Position numbers and translations under genes: made by a program. The notes below the pieces were generated by a model. That model was given only the letters and a program-made list of their open reading frames with translations, had not been told where the DNA came from and ran no database searches. From an uncultured Eubacterium sp. (GTDB lineage: Bacteria > Bacillota > Clostridia > Lachnospirales > Lachnospiraceae): DNA of 64,000 bases. Below are positions 33,259-41,654 of the stretch, piece by piece (position 1 is the stretch's first letter; the number at the start of each line of letters is the position of its first letter). The DNA is taken from the NCBI GenBank assembly GCA_910589665.1, contig CAJUTR010000011.1, positions 1 to 64,000 of the forward strand, in the 5' to 3' direction.

Positions 33259-36068
33259 ATATAAAAAACTGGATGATAAGAAATGAGAAGCAAAAAGGGG
33301 TTCTGTTTTTGCTTCTATTTTCTATTGCCTTTTTGGGAATCTTTCTTTGTACGTACGCGCTGTTTTTCCTAAACGGGAAATCCTTTATCTGGAATTATGA
33401 TGGTATAAAACAGCACTTTGCGGCGCTCGTCTATCTGGGCCGCTACTACCGGGAACTGGCTGGTTCGTTTATGCGTGGGGACTTTACGCTGCCGATGTTT
33501 GATTTTTCGATTGGCATGGGGGAAGATATCATAACAACGCTGAATTTTTATGGACTGGGCGATCCGCTCACCCTGTTAGCGGCTTTTGTTCCCGAACAAA
33601 AGATGGAAGCATTATACAATTTTCTTGTGGTCTTCCGCATGTATTTGTCTGGTCTGTCGTTTGCCTGGATGTGCCGGCAGCATGGAAAACGCTATAGTGC
33701 CGCGTTTATCGGGGCGCTGATCTATGCGTTTTCGGGGTATGCACTGCATGTGGCAGTGAAGCATCCGTTTTTTGTCATTCCGATGATCTTTCTTCCACTC
33801 TCGGTCGTTGGACTGGAGCGTGCACTTGATCAAAAGAAGCTGTCGCTTTTGATCTCACTGGTCTTTTTGACAGCATTGAACGGGTTTTACTTTTTTTATA
33901 TGAATACGGTGTTTCTCGTTTGGTATGCGGCTGTCCATCTGGTCTGCAGGAAGGCGGGGGCGATGGAATGGCTGAAGAGCATCGGGAGGTGCGCGGCTGC
34001 TTACGCGGTCGGAATCTCGATGGCAGCCGTGATCTTTCTGCCGACAGCCGTTTCGTTTCTGACCGGAACGAGAAGCGAGAGTTCGGTAAACCCGGGAAAT
34101 CTCCTGCATTTTAATTTTTCCCGCTATCTTGATATGGCAGCGAGAGCAATCGGGACGCCGAGGATCACTTGGGATTATCTCGGACTCGTTTCTCTCGTAC
34201 TTCCAGCGCTCGTCGTGCTGTTTGCCGTTCCTCTCCGACGGAGAGGGTTATTTCGACGAGACGGTTCGATTCGACAGGACTGTTTGTCTCAGCAGAGCGG
34301 ATTGTCCCGACCGAACAGTTTGATTTGCAAAAATAAAGAGTTAAAGGTAAATATAATTATCTGGACTGCGCTGATGCTCCTGCCTCTTGGTGGGTATGTG
34401 TTAAATGGTTTTTCGTATGTGTCCGGGCGCTTTTTGTATCTCGTGGCATTTGTGTATGTGATGGGAACGGTTGAGGCGCTCCCTGTGCTGCTCTCACTGA
34501 ATAAGAGGAACATAAAGATCTGCTCGGTGGCGGGATTGGTATACGGGGTAGTAGTTTTGATGTCCAAAGACGGCGGGTTCTATGAGGGGTTTGGCATGAT
34601 CATGCTCGCCGTGACTCTATTCCTCCTTTTTTCCGGCTGGTTTCGTGGTCTGGGACAGAGATGGAAACTTTCACTGCTGACCGTCGTTCTATCTTTGAAT
34701 ATGATTGGAAACGGCTGGTTTTTGTTTGGGGCGCAGGGGTATGTCAAAGAGTTTGAAGATGCGGGGACGGCGCTTGAGACGCTACGCAGAGCGCCAGAGA
34801 ATGAATCGCTGGCAGGGGCAGAGGAGGCATCCGGGGCAGAGGTTTTTTACCGCGTCGGCTCTTCGGTCTGCACGAGTGAGAACGCGGCGATGGTAAATGG
34901 AAACTACGGGGTGTCAAGCTATTTTTCGATGTCAAATCCAAACCGGATCCGATATTTGCTGGAGATGGAAAACGGAGGCGTGCTTGACAGTATGTTTAAG
35001 ATCGCGGGCATGGACGGGAGGACCGCTCTGTTAGCGCTGGCATCGGTCAAATATTACGCGGTGCCGCAGGAGTCTTCGCAGGGGGGGGTACCATATGGCT
35101 TCAAACTCGTGAAAGAGTTTGAAAGGGGTCGGAAGCGGTACGGATTGTATGAAAATGAAAATTTCCTGCCGCTAGGCATCACGTTTGATCGATACGTGTG
35201 TGAGTCGGACGTACGCAGCATGAGCGGCTTGGAAAAACAGGATCTCATGCTGAAAACGGTCGTTTTGGAAGAGGAAGTGCCCGGAATATCAAAAGTGGAT
35301 GTGACGCAGCAGACGGAACGTAAAAATCAACAGAATGCGGAACTGTGCAACGTGCCGTTTACGATCCTGCCGGATGAGAATGTCGAGTTGAAAGGGGACA
35401 CGGTCCGCATCAAAAAGGGCGGAGCGAGAATCACGATCGAGTGGGAGACAAAAGAGGCCGGAGAATATTATGTTTGTTTGGGGAATTATAAAATAAAAAG
35501 TAAGGAGCGGACGTATTGTGATATCACGATGTCATGTCATGATACCGAGAAGACGATACGGGCGCTGAAAGATACGTGGAACTGGTACTTTGGGCGAGAA
35601 CGATATTTGTTAAATATGGGTTTTATAAATTGGAAAGAGCAGCATACGAACTGCGTCATCAAATTCCAGTCCTCCGGAACTTTTTTGAAATCCGATCTGA
35701 AGGTCTATGTCCAAAGTATGGATCCGTATGTAGATACCATGGCAAAGCGGAGAGAGGACGTTTTGGAAAACGTTGCGATAGAGAAAAACCGAGTGGGCGG
35801 CGGGATTTCAGTGAAAGAAAAGAAGCTGTTGTTCTTATCGATCCCGTATAGTGACGGCTGGCGGGCAGATGTCGATGGGAAAGAGGCGAAAATCCTCCGT
35901 GCGGATACGGCTTATATGGCATTGGAACTCGAGCCGGGCAGCCATCAGATCGAATTGGAGTATACGACGCCGTTTATCCGGCTGGGCGGCGGTATGACCG
36001 TACTCGGGTGTCTGGTATTTGCCGGTTATGTATGGATGAGTCGAAGGGGGAAGAAACGTGGAGTATAA
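33249..36068 (+). CDS. YfhO-family large polytopic membrane protein (second)
   Basis: 939 residues: about 13 hydrophobic segments, a long external domain and a terminal membrane helix with a basic end. First-loop sequence WNYDGIKQHFAALVYLGRYYRE is the YfhO pattern, as is the C-terminal LFLSIPYSDGWRADVDGKEA followed by LEPGSHQIELEYTTPF. It overlaps the phosphohexomutase upstream by 10 bases and the GT2-TagF gene downstream by 11. ATG 33249 is used; ATG 33273 is possible. Similar to the 915-residue protein at 14166 in layout but clearly divergent. Predicted extracytoplasmic glycosyltransferase acting on a lipid-linked sugar. A cluster of repeated CGAC/GACGAGAC-type bases at 34235-34310 encodes an Arg-rich cytoplasmic loop. 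Confidence 0.8.
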   Translation: MWVNIKNWMIRNEKQKGVLFLLLFSIAFLGIFLCTYALFFLNGKSFIWNYDGIKQHFAALVYLGRYYRELAGSFMRGDFTLPMFDFSIGMGEDIITTLNFYGLGDPLTLLAAFVPEQKMEALYNFLVVFRMYLSGLSFAWMCRQHGKRYSAAFIGALIYAFSGYALHVAVKHPFFVIPMIFLPLSVVGLERALDQKKLSLLISLVFLTALNGFYFFYMNTVFLVWYAAVHLVCRKAGAMEWLKSIGRCAAAYAVGISMAAVIFLPTAVSFLTGTRSESSVNPGNLLHFNFSRYLDMAARAIGTPRITWDYLGLVSLVLPALVVLFAVPLRRRGLFRRDGSIRQDCLSQQSGLSRPNSLICKNKELKVNIIIWTALMLLPLGGYVLNGFSYVSGRFLYLVAFVYVMGTVEALPVLLSLNKRNIKICSVAGLVYGVVVLMSKDGGFYEGFGMIMLAVTLFLLFSGWFRGLGQRWKLSLLTVVLSLNMIGNGWFLFGAQGYVKEFEDAGTALETLRRAPENESLAGAEEASGAEVFYRVGSSVCTSENAAMVNGNYGVSSYFSMSNPNRIRYLLEMENGGVLDSMFKIAGMDGRTALLALASVKYYAVPQESSQGGVPYGFKLVKEFERGRKRYGLYENENFLPLGITFDRYVCESDVRSMSGLEKQDLMLKTVVLEEEVPGISKVDVTQQTERKNQQNAELCNVPFTILPDENVELKGDTVRIKKGGARITIEWETKEAGEYYVCLGNYKIKSKERTYCDITMSCHDTEKTIRALKDTWNWYFGRERYLLNMGFINWKEQHTNCVIKFQSSGTFLKSDLKVYVQSMDPYVDTMAKRREDVLENVAIEKNRVGGGISVKEKKLLFLSIPYSDGWRADVDGKEAKILRADTAYMALELEPGSHQIELEYTTPFIRLGGGMTVLGCLVFAGYVWMSRRGKKRGV

Positions 36069-38724
36069 ATTTCGATTTTCAGTTGTGATCCCGGTGTATC
36101 TTGTGGAAGGGTATCTGGCGGAGACGCTTGATTCGGTCATTGCGCAGGATATCGGGTTTTCGCAGCATATTCAGGTCATCCTTGTAAATGACGGGAGTCC
36201 GGATGACAGCGAGTCGATCTGCCTGGCGTATCAGAAGCGTTACCCGGACAATATCGTATATGTGAAACAGGAAAATGCCGGAGTCAGCGCGGCGAGGAAT
36301 CACGGCATGAAGTATGTCGAGGGAAAATATGTAAACTTTTTGGACTCCGATGATAAATGGACGAAAAATAGTTTTCGGGCTGTATACCATTTTTTTGAAA
36401 AGCAGTATGACAAGATCGATCTCGTTTCGTGTCCGCAGAAGTTTTTTGAGGCAAGGGACGAATATCTCTGGCTGGCATTTAAGTATGAAAATGGCAGCCG
36501 GATCATTGATGTTTTAGAAAAGTATAATTACATCCAAATGCACGTAACGGCGTCTTTTGTGAAAGCGGAAGTGCTTGCGCGCCATTCGTTTGACGAGGAT
36601 CTGAAATTTGCGGAAGATTCCAAGTTTGTAAATTCCGTGATACTCGAAAAATTGAAATACGGTGTGGTGTCAGATGCGCTGCATCTTTATCGGAAGCGCG
36701 TCAATGCGTCCTCTGCGATCCAGAATAAAGGCGTATCGAAAGAATGGTACCTGGACACGCCAAAGCACTATTATCTAGAACTGATCGAGGAATCGATCGA
36801 CAAATACGGTACCGTGCTTTTGTACGTACAGTACCTGATCCTGTATGATTTTCAGTGGCGCCTGCGCGATGACCTGTCGCGGATCCTGACAGAAGAAGAG
36901 CAGGAGTGGTACGAAGACTGCCTGAAAGAGATGCTGAATCATATGGACGATGACCTCATCTGCCATTTGGATAAGATGTATGTGGAATATAAAATATTTG
37001 CGCTCTCCCTCAAATATGGCCGCGATATTCGGAAAGAACTGAAATACCGGAAGGGGAGTTTGTATTTTCATCATATTAAGATATACAGCTTTCAGGCAAA
37101 GTCGTTGTTTTCTGTTGATGTGCTGGAAGTAAAAGAGGGGATGCTCCAATTGTCCGGCCGCATCTGGTGTCCGTTTGCGGATGAGACGGACTTCTATTTT
37201 CAAAATGAGAAGGGCGAGCAGTTTCCCATCCGTTCGAAACCGGCGGGATTTCGAAAAGCGGTCATTTTCGGCAGGGAGATCATGCGCGTGCGGGGATATG
37301 AAGCTGTGCTTCCGCTTTCAGGTGTCCGCGAATACCGCGCGTTTGCCACATATCAGGGCCGTTTTCCCCAAAAGCTTTTTATTCGTGCGGGTAAGTTCTC
37401 ACATCTGAGCCAGGAAGTCAGTGAGATCTACTATCACGACGGCGGGTATCTATTCGATCATGAGGAGGAAGAAGGAAGGATCTGCATCCGGCGAAAGCGC
37501 TTTTTCCCGCATATGATGAGGGAATTGCGCCTTTTAGGCAGATGTATGAAAGACAAAAAATATGAGATCGCTGCGTACCGCATCCTGTATCACCTTGTAA
37601 AACCGTTTTTGCGCAGGGAGCGGTGGATCGTCATGGAGCGTATCCATGTGGCGGGTGACAATGCGGAACATTTTTTCCGTTTTTTGGCGGAACATGCAGA
37701 GAGGGATGTGAAGGCGTATTTCACGATTTCGGAAGACAGTGAAGATTTTAACCGGATGAAGAAGATCGGAAAGGTGCTGCCTTTCCGCCAGTTTCGATAT
37801 AAATTAAATATACTTTTAGCTAAAAACATCATTTCCTCCCAAGGAGAAGATAATATTTTTAATCCGTGGGATAAAGACAGCGTGTATATACGTGATCTGT
37901 ATAAATATAAGTTCATTTTTTTGCAGCACGGGATCATAAAGGATGATCTGTCGGAATGGTTGAATAAGTTTAATAAGAACCTCCATATGTTTGTTACTTC
38001 TGCGAAACCGGAATATGAGTCGATCCTGAACGGGGATTATTTTTATGACGGATCGGTCGTCAAGCTGACGGGACTGCCGCGGTACGATAACTTAAATCAG
38101 AATATAAGACCTGAGAAGTCTGTGATCATCATGCCGACTTGGCGTTTTTCCCTGGCGTGCCGTCTCAATAACGACACGGGCGAGAGGATTTATAACCCTT
38201 TGTTCCGAGAATCGACGTTTTTCCGTTTTTACCAGAAGCTGATACAGGATGAGAGGCTGATTGCAGCGTTAAAGAGGAATGGGTATACGGGAAAATTTTT
38301 CCTCCACACGCATCACCGGGTGCAAATGAAAGATTTTGAGGATAATGAGACGATCCGTCTGTTGCGGGACGGCATTGATTATCAGGAAGAGTTTGAAAAG
38401 AACGCGCTTCTCGTCACGGATTTTTCAAGCGTGGCATTTGATTTTGCTTATTTGAAAAAACCTGTCATCTATACGCAGTTTGATCTGGACACGTTTTTTC
38501 AGGGCCAGGTGTACTCCAAAGGGTATTTTGACTATGAGAGAGACGGGCTCGGGCCAGTTTGTTATGATTACGAGACGACGGTGCAGACGATCATCGACTA
38601 TGTGGAGCGGGACTGCCAGCTTGCGCATCGTTATGATGAGCGGAGCAGCCAATTCTACCGCTGGTTCGACAGCGATAACTGTAAACGGGTGTACGAGGAG
38701 ATCCGCGCGCTCAGAAAGCCGTGA
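36058..38724 (+). CDS. bifunctional GT2 glycosyltransferase / TagF-like CDP-polyol phosphotransferase
   Basis: 888 residues in three parts. Residues ~1-220 are a GT-A domain (VIPVYLVEGYLAETLDSVI, VNDGSPDDSE, LDSDDKWTKNSF). Residues ~225-500 form a linker domain with no catalytic motif. Residues ~520-885 are a CDP-glycerol/ribitol glycerophosphotransferase: QHGIIKDD, TGLPRYDNL, IMPTWRFS, HTHHRVQMKDF, LVTDFSSVAFDFAYLKKPV. The start is GTG 36058 behind AAGGGGGAAG. Such fusions build repeating units joining a sugar and a polyol phosphate. The linker domain recurs alone in the next gene. With TarI, TarJ and another TagF downstream, ribitol phosphate is the likely polyol. Confidence 0.88.
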   Translation: MEYKFRFSVVIPVYLVEGYLAETLDSVIAQDIGFSQHIQVILVNDGSPDDSESICLAYQKRYPDNIVYVKQENAGVSAARNHGMKYVEGKYVNFLDSDDKWTKNSFRAVYHFFEKQYDKIDLVSCPQKFFEARDEYLWLAFKYENGSRIIDVLEKYNYIQMHVTASFVKAEVLARHSFDEDLKFAEDSKFVNSVILEKLKYGVVSDALHLYRKRVNASSAIQNKGVSKEWYLDTPKHYYLELIEESIDKYGTVLLYVQYLILYDFQWRLRDDLSRILTEEEQEWYEDCLKEMLNHMDDDLICHLDKMYVEYKIFALSLKYGRDIRKELKYRKGSLYFHHIKIYSFQAKSLFSVDVLEVKEGMLQLSGRIWCPFADETDFYFQNEKGEQFPIRSKPAGFRKAVIFGREIMRVRGYEAVLPLSGVREYRAFATYQGRFPQKLFIRAGKFSHLSQEVSEIYYHDGGYLFDHEEEEGRICIRRKRFFPHMMRELRLLGRCMKDKKYEIAAYRILYHLVKPFLRRERWIVMERIHVAGDNAEHFFRFLAEHAERDVKAYFTISEDSEDFNRMKKIGKVLPFRQFRYKLNILLAKNIISSQGEDNIFNPWDKDSVYIRDLYKYKFIFLQHGIIKDDLSEWLNKFNKNLHMFVTSAKPEYESILNGDYFYDGSVVKLTGLPRYDNLNQNIRPEKSVIIMPTWRFSLACRLNNDTGERIYNPLFRESTFFRFYQKLIQDERLIAALKRNGYTGKFFLHTHHRVQMKDFEDNETIRLLRDGIDYQEEFEKNALLVTDFSSVAFDFAYLKKPVIYTQFDLDTFFQGQVYSKGYFDYERDGLGPVCYDYETTVQTIIDYVERDCQLAHRYDERSSQFYRWFDSDNCKRVYEEIRALRKP

Positions 38725-38739
38725 AAGGGGGAGATGCCG

Positions 38740-39879
38740 ATGGGAGCAAGGGAAATTTCAGGAAATCGTACGTGGCTGAGTGATATCGAGCCATCAGTTC
38801 CTCTCGTCGTCCTATGCGGGGAAACGCCGGATGGGAAAGGGCATATAGCGGCAGTCGAAGAACATTTTGATTATGCCGCGGCCGACCCGGGCCGTATCTT
38901 GCTGCGCCGCGCAGGGTGGAAGTCATTGGAAGAGGCGGGAGAAGCGTCGGACTTTTTTTCAATCTGCCGGCTGTTTTTAGAGGAATCTCGTTTTTATGCG
39001 CAGCCGGACAAATGGCGAAAGGAACGGAAGAATAGGGAACAAATGGGGGACGATTTGGCGCTGTCAAAAGCGATGGACGGCTATGAGGAGATCATTGATC
39101 AGGTTGTGCAGACTTACGGAGAATTCCTTCCATTTTTTCAGTGCCTCATCTTGCAGGATCTGGTGCCGCGCTTACAGACAGCACAGACATGTCAACAGAT
39201 AGGAGTGGAGGAGGAATCGCTCCGGCAGCTATTAGGACGGTTCGATGATGATATGATCGCCGGGTGTGGCATACCCGGAGACATACTGATCCGGCTGCTT
39301 TCGTTTAAATATCAGACGGACATTTGTGACAAGCTTGTATATCGCAGCGGAAAACTGAAATTTGAGAATCTGCTCGTCGTACCACTGAAAGAAAATCCGT
39401 TTGTCGTGGATCATATGACATGTGAGGATGGTATATGCCGTCTAGGGGGTACGGTGATGCTTCCTCTCGAGAATGACGTGCTGGAATATTATTATGCCGA
39501 TAACCGGAATCGCAGTTATGAGATCGAGTGGGAGGATGGACCGGAACTGTACTTTTTAGGCGAGCGCATGCGGACGAGGAAACGGTTTACGGCGCAGTTG
39601 AACGTGGGTAAAAAGCCAGTCGGGATGCGGTTCATGTACCAGTATAAGGGCGCGTTTCATGCCAGGATCCGGATGACATTTTCGGATGAGATCGGGATCG
39701 AGGAGGATACAAGTCGAAACACGGCCGTTTTCGGAAGGTATTATATGAAGATGGAAAACAGGATCTTATTTGTGTCACCGCTCCAATGGAAAACGAAATT
39801 AAAGCTTTTCTTTACTTTTTCGCGAAAAAGCATTAAAATGAAACAAGAAAAGAAAGGAAGGATAAGAGGAACACTATGA
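38740..39879 (+). CDS. orphan TagF-type linker-domain protein
   Basis: 379 residues with neither a glycosyltransferase nor a phosphotransferase motif. From residue ~105 it aligns by eye with the middle domain of the protein just upstream: YG-x-x-L and Q-x-LIL-x-D-x-x-x-RL, then FDDDMI against MDDDLI, then LSFKYQTDICDKLVYRSGKL against LSLKYGRDIRKELKYRKGSL, and a comparable beta-rich tail. The first ~100 residues match nothing I recognise. ATG 38740 is spaced correctly from AAGGGGGAG; ATG 38734 abuts it. Its stop overlaps tarI by 4 bases. It may be a non-catalytic scaffold or acceptor-binding partner, or the relic of a fusion that lost both catalytic ends. Confidence 0.75.
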   Translation: MGAREISGNRTWLSDIEPSVPLVVLCGETPDGKGHIAAVEEHFDYAAADPGRILLRRAGWKSLEEAGEASDFFSICRLFLEESRFYAQPDKWRKERKNREQMGDDLALSKAMDGYEEIIDQVVQTYGEFLPFFQCLILQDLVPRLQTAQTCQQIGVEEESLRQLLGRFDDDMIAGCGIPGDILIRLLSFKYQTDICDKLVYRSGKLKFENLLVVPLKENPFVVDHMTCEDGICRLGGTVMLPLENDVLEYYYADNRNRSYEIEWEDGPELYFLGERMRTRKRFTAQLNVGKKPVGMRFMYQYKGAFHARIRMTFSDEIGIEEDTSRNTAVFGRYYMKMENRILFVSPLQWKTKLKLFFTFSRKSIKMKQEKKGRIRGTL

Positions 39880-40583
39880 TTTACGGAGTTGTACTTGCAG
39901 GAGGCGTCGGAAGCCGGATGGGTGATATGGGAAAACCGAAACAGTATTTACTGCTCGGGGATAAGCCGATTTTAATCCATACGCTCGAAAAATTTTATAT
40001 GCAGAGTGAGTTTGAACAGGTGCTGGTATTGTGTCCGGCCGAGTGGCTGCCGCATACGAAAAACCTCATACGGAAATATATGAAGGACGATGGACGGATC
40101 GTTGTGCTGAAGGGGGGAGAAACCCGGAACGAGACGATCATGAACGCGGTCGCTTATATCGAGTCAGAGGGAAATCTGGACGAGGAGACGATCATTGTCA
40201 CGCACGATTCGGTGCGTCCGTTTGTGACGCAGCGTATTTTAGAGGAAAATATCCGCTATGCCAAAGAATACGGCGCGTGTGATACGGCTGTGGCGGCAAC
40301 GGATACGATCGTGTGCAGCGAGGATCAGGTGCTGATCAGTGAGATCCCAGAGCGCCGAAGGATGTATCAGGGACAGACGCCGCAGACGTTTCAGGCATTA
40401 AAACTGAAGCGGTTATACCATGAACTGAGTGATGAAGAGAAGGCGCTGCTCACCGATGCGGCGAAGATTTTCGTGATGAAGGGTGAAAAGGTTCATATCG
40501 TCGAAGGCGAAGTGTTTAACATTAAAATTACGTATCCGTATGACCTGAGGGTGGCGGAAGCGCTCATCCATGACGGCAAGTAG
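39876..40583 (+). CDS. tarI: D-ribitol-5-phosphate cytidylyltransferase
   Basis: 235-residue IspD-fold nucleotidyltransferase. The nucleotide-binding loop is LAGGVGSRMGDMGKPKQY near the N-terminus, with HDSVRPFVT and GQTPQTF blocks typical of the TarI/IspD family and VFNIKITYPYDL at the end. It makes CDP-ribitol from ribitol-5-phosphate and CTP. The pairing with a TarJ-type dehydrogenase 10 bases downstream distinguishes it from IspD. The start overlaps the previous gene by 4 bases. It feeds the TagF/TarL-type transferases on either side. Confidence 0.92.
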   Translation: MIYGVVLAGGVGSRMGDMGKPKQYLLLGDKPILIHTLEKFYMQSEFEQVLVLCPAEWLPHTKNLIRKYMKDDGRIVVLKGGETRNETIMNAVAYIESEGNLDEETIIVTHDSVRPFVTQRILEENIRYAKEYGACDTAVAATDTIVCSEDQVLISEIPERRRMYQGQTPQTFQALKLKRLYHELSDEEKALLTDAAKIFVMKGEKVHIVEGEVFNIKITYPYDLRVAEALIHDGK

Positions 40584-40592
40584 GAGGCATCT

Positions 40593-41627
40593 ATGCTAAA
40601 TGCAGTGTATCGCCTTGTGGCTCCGAGGCGGTTTGAGGTTGAATTTACGAATATAGACCTGTGCAGCAAAAAACTGATCGTGCGGCCGACCCATCTATCG
40701 ATCTGTAACGCGGACCAGCGGTATTATCAGGGGAAGCGGGCGGATGATATTTTGAAGAAGAAGCTGCCGATGGCGCTCATCCATGAGGGGATCGGGCAGG
40801 TAGTGTTTGATCCGGAAGGGGAGTTTTCACCGGGGGAGCAGGTCGTGATGATACCGAACACGCCGCCGGAAGACGCGGGGGCAGATACAGACGGTATTGC
40901 GGAAAATTACCGGCGGGATGCCCAGTTCCGCGCAAGTGGTTTTGACGGATTTATGCAGGATGTCGTGGAGATTCGGCGGGACCGCATCGTGCGCCTGCCA
41001 AAAGGCATCGATCCATGTGTCGCCGCCTTTACGGAAATCGTGACAGTTAGTGTCCATGCGCTGCGGCGGTTTGACGCGATGGCGCGCCCGCACCGGAACG
41101 CGGTCGGCATATGGGGCGATGGAAACTTAGGTTATATTACTGCCGTTCTCTTTCAGGCGATGTTTCCGGAGACGAAGCTCTATATATTTGGGATGAACCG
41201 GGACAAGCTTTCGGATTTTACGTTTGCGGACGATGTATTTCTCGTCACGGACATTCCGGAGGATCTCGAATTTGACCACGCCTTTGAGTGTGTGGGTGGA
41301 GAAGGAGCATCCAGGGCGATCAATCAGATCATTGACTTCATCCGCCCGGAAGGGACGATCTCTATTCTGGGCGTATCGGAAAATCCGGTGGCGGTAAATA
41401 CCCGGATGATGCTGGAAAAGGGACTTCGGATGTTCGGCAGCAGCCGAAGCGGGCGGGACGACTTTCTGCGCACGATCGAGTTGTACAAATCCGATCCGGA
41501 AATCCTCGAATATTTTCAGAATATCATCGGCGCAAAGATTGAAGTGCAGTCGATCGGCGATATGAAACTGGCATTTGAGACAGATATACACAAGCAATTT
41601 GGAAAAACAGTCATGATATGGAAATAA
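40593..41627 (+). CDS. tarJ: ribulose-5-phosphate reductase (TarJ)
   Basis: 344-residue zinc-dependent medium-chain dehydrogenase. Likely catalytic zinc ligands are Cys38 (LSICNADQRYYQG), His64 and Glu65 (ALIHEGIGQV). It reduces D-ribulose-5-phosphate to D-ribitol-5-phosphate with NADPH for the cytidylyltransferase next to it; TarI and TarJ are known to work as a pair. TAGGAGG precedes ATG 40593. The GXGXXG-type segment is seen as GIWGDGNLGYI. Order tarI-tarJ followed by a TagF/TarL-type gene is the usual teichoic-acid arrangement. Confidence 0.91.
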   Translation: MLNAVYRLVAPRRFEVEFTNIDLCSKKLIVRPTHLSICNADQRYYQGKRADDILKKKLPMALIHEGIGQVVFDPEGEFSPGEQVVMIPNTPPEDAGADTDGIAENYRRDAQFRASGFDGFMQDVVEIRRDRIVRLPKGIDPCVAAFTEIVTVSVHALRRFDAMARPHRNAVGIWGDGNLGYITAVLFQAMFPETKLYIFGMNRDKLSDFTFADDVFLVTDIPEDLEFDHAFECVGGEGASRAINQIIDFIRPEGTISILGVSENPVAVNTRMMLEKGLRMFGSSRSGRDDFLRTIELYKSDPEILEYFQNIIGAKIEVQSIGDMKLAFETDIHKQFGKTVMIWK

Positions 41628-41654
41628 TACGAAGAACAAAAAGTGAGGGAAATT

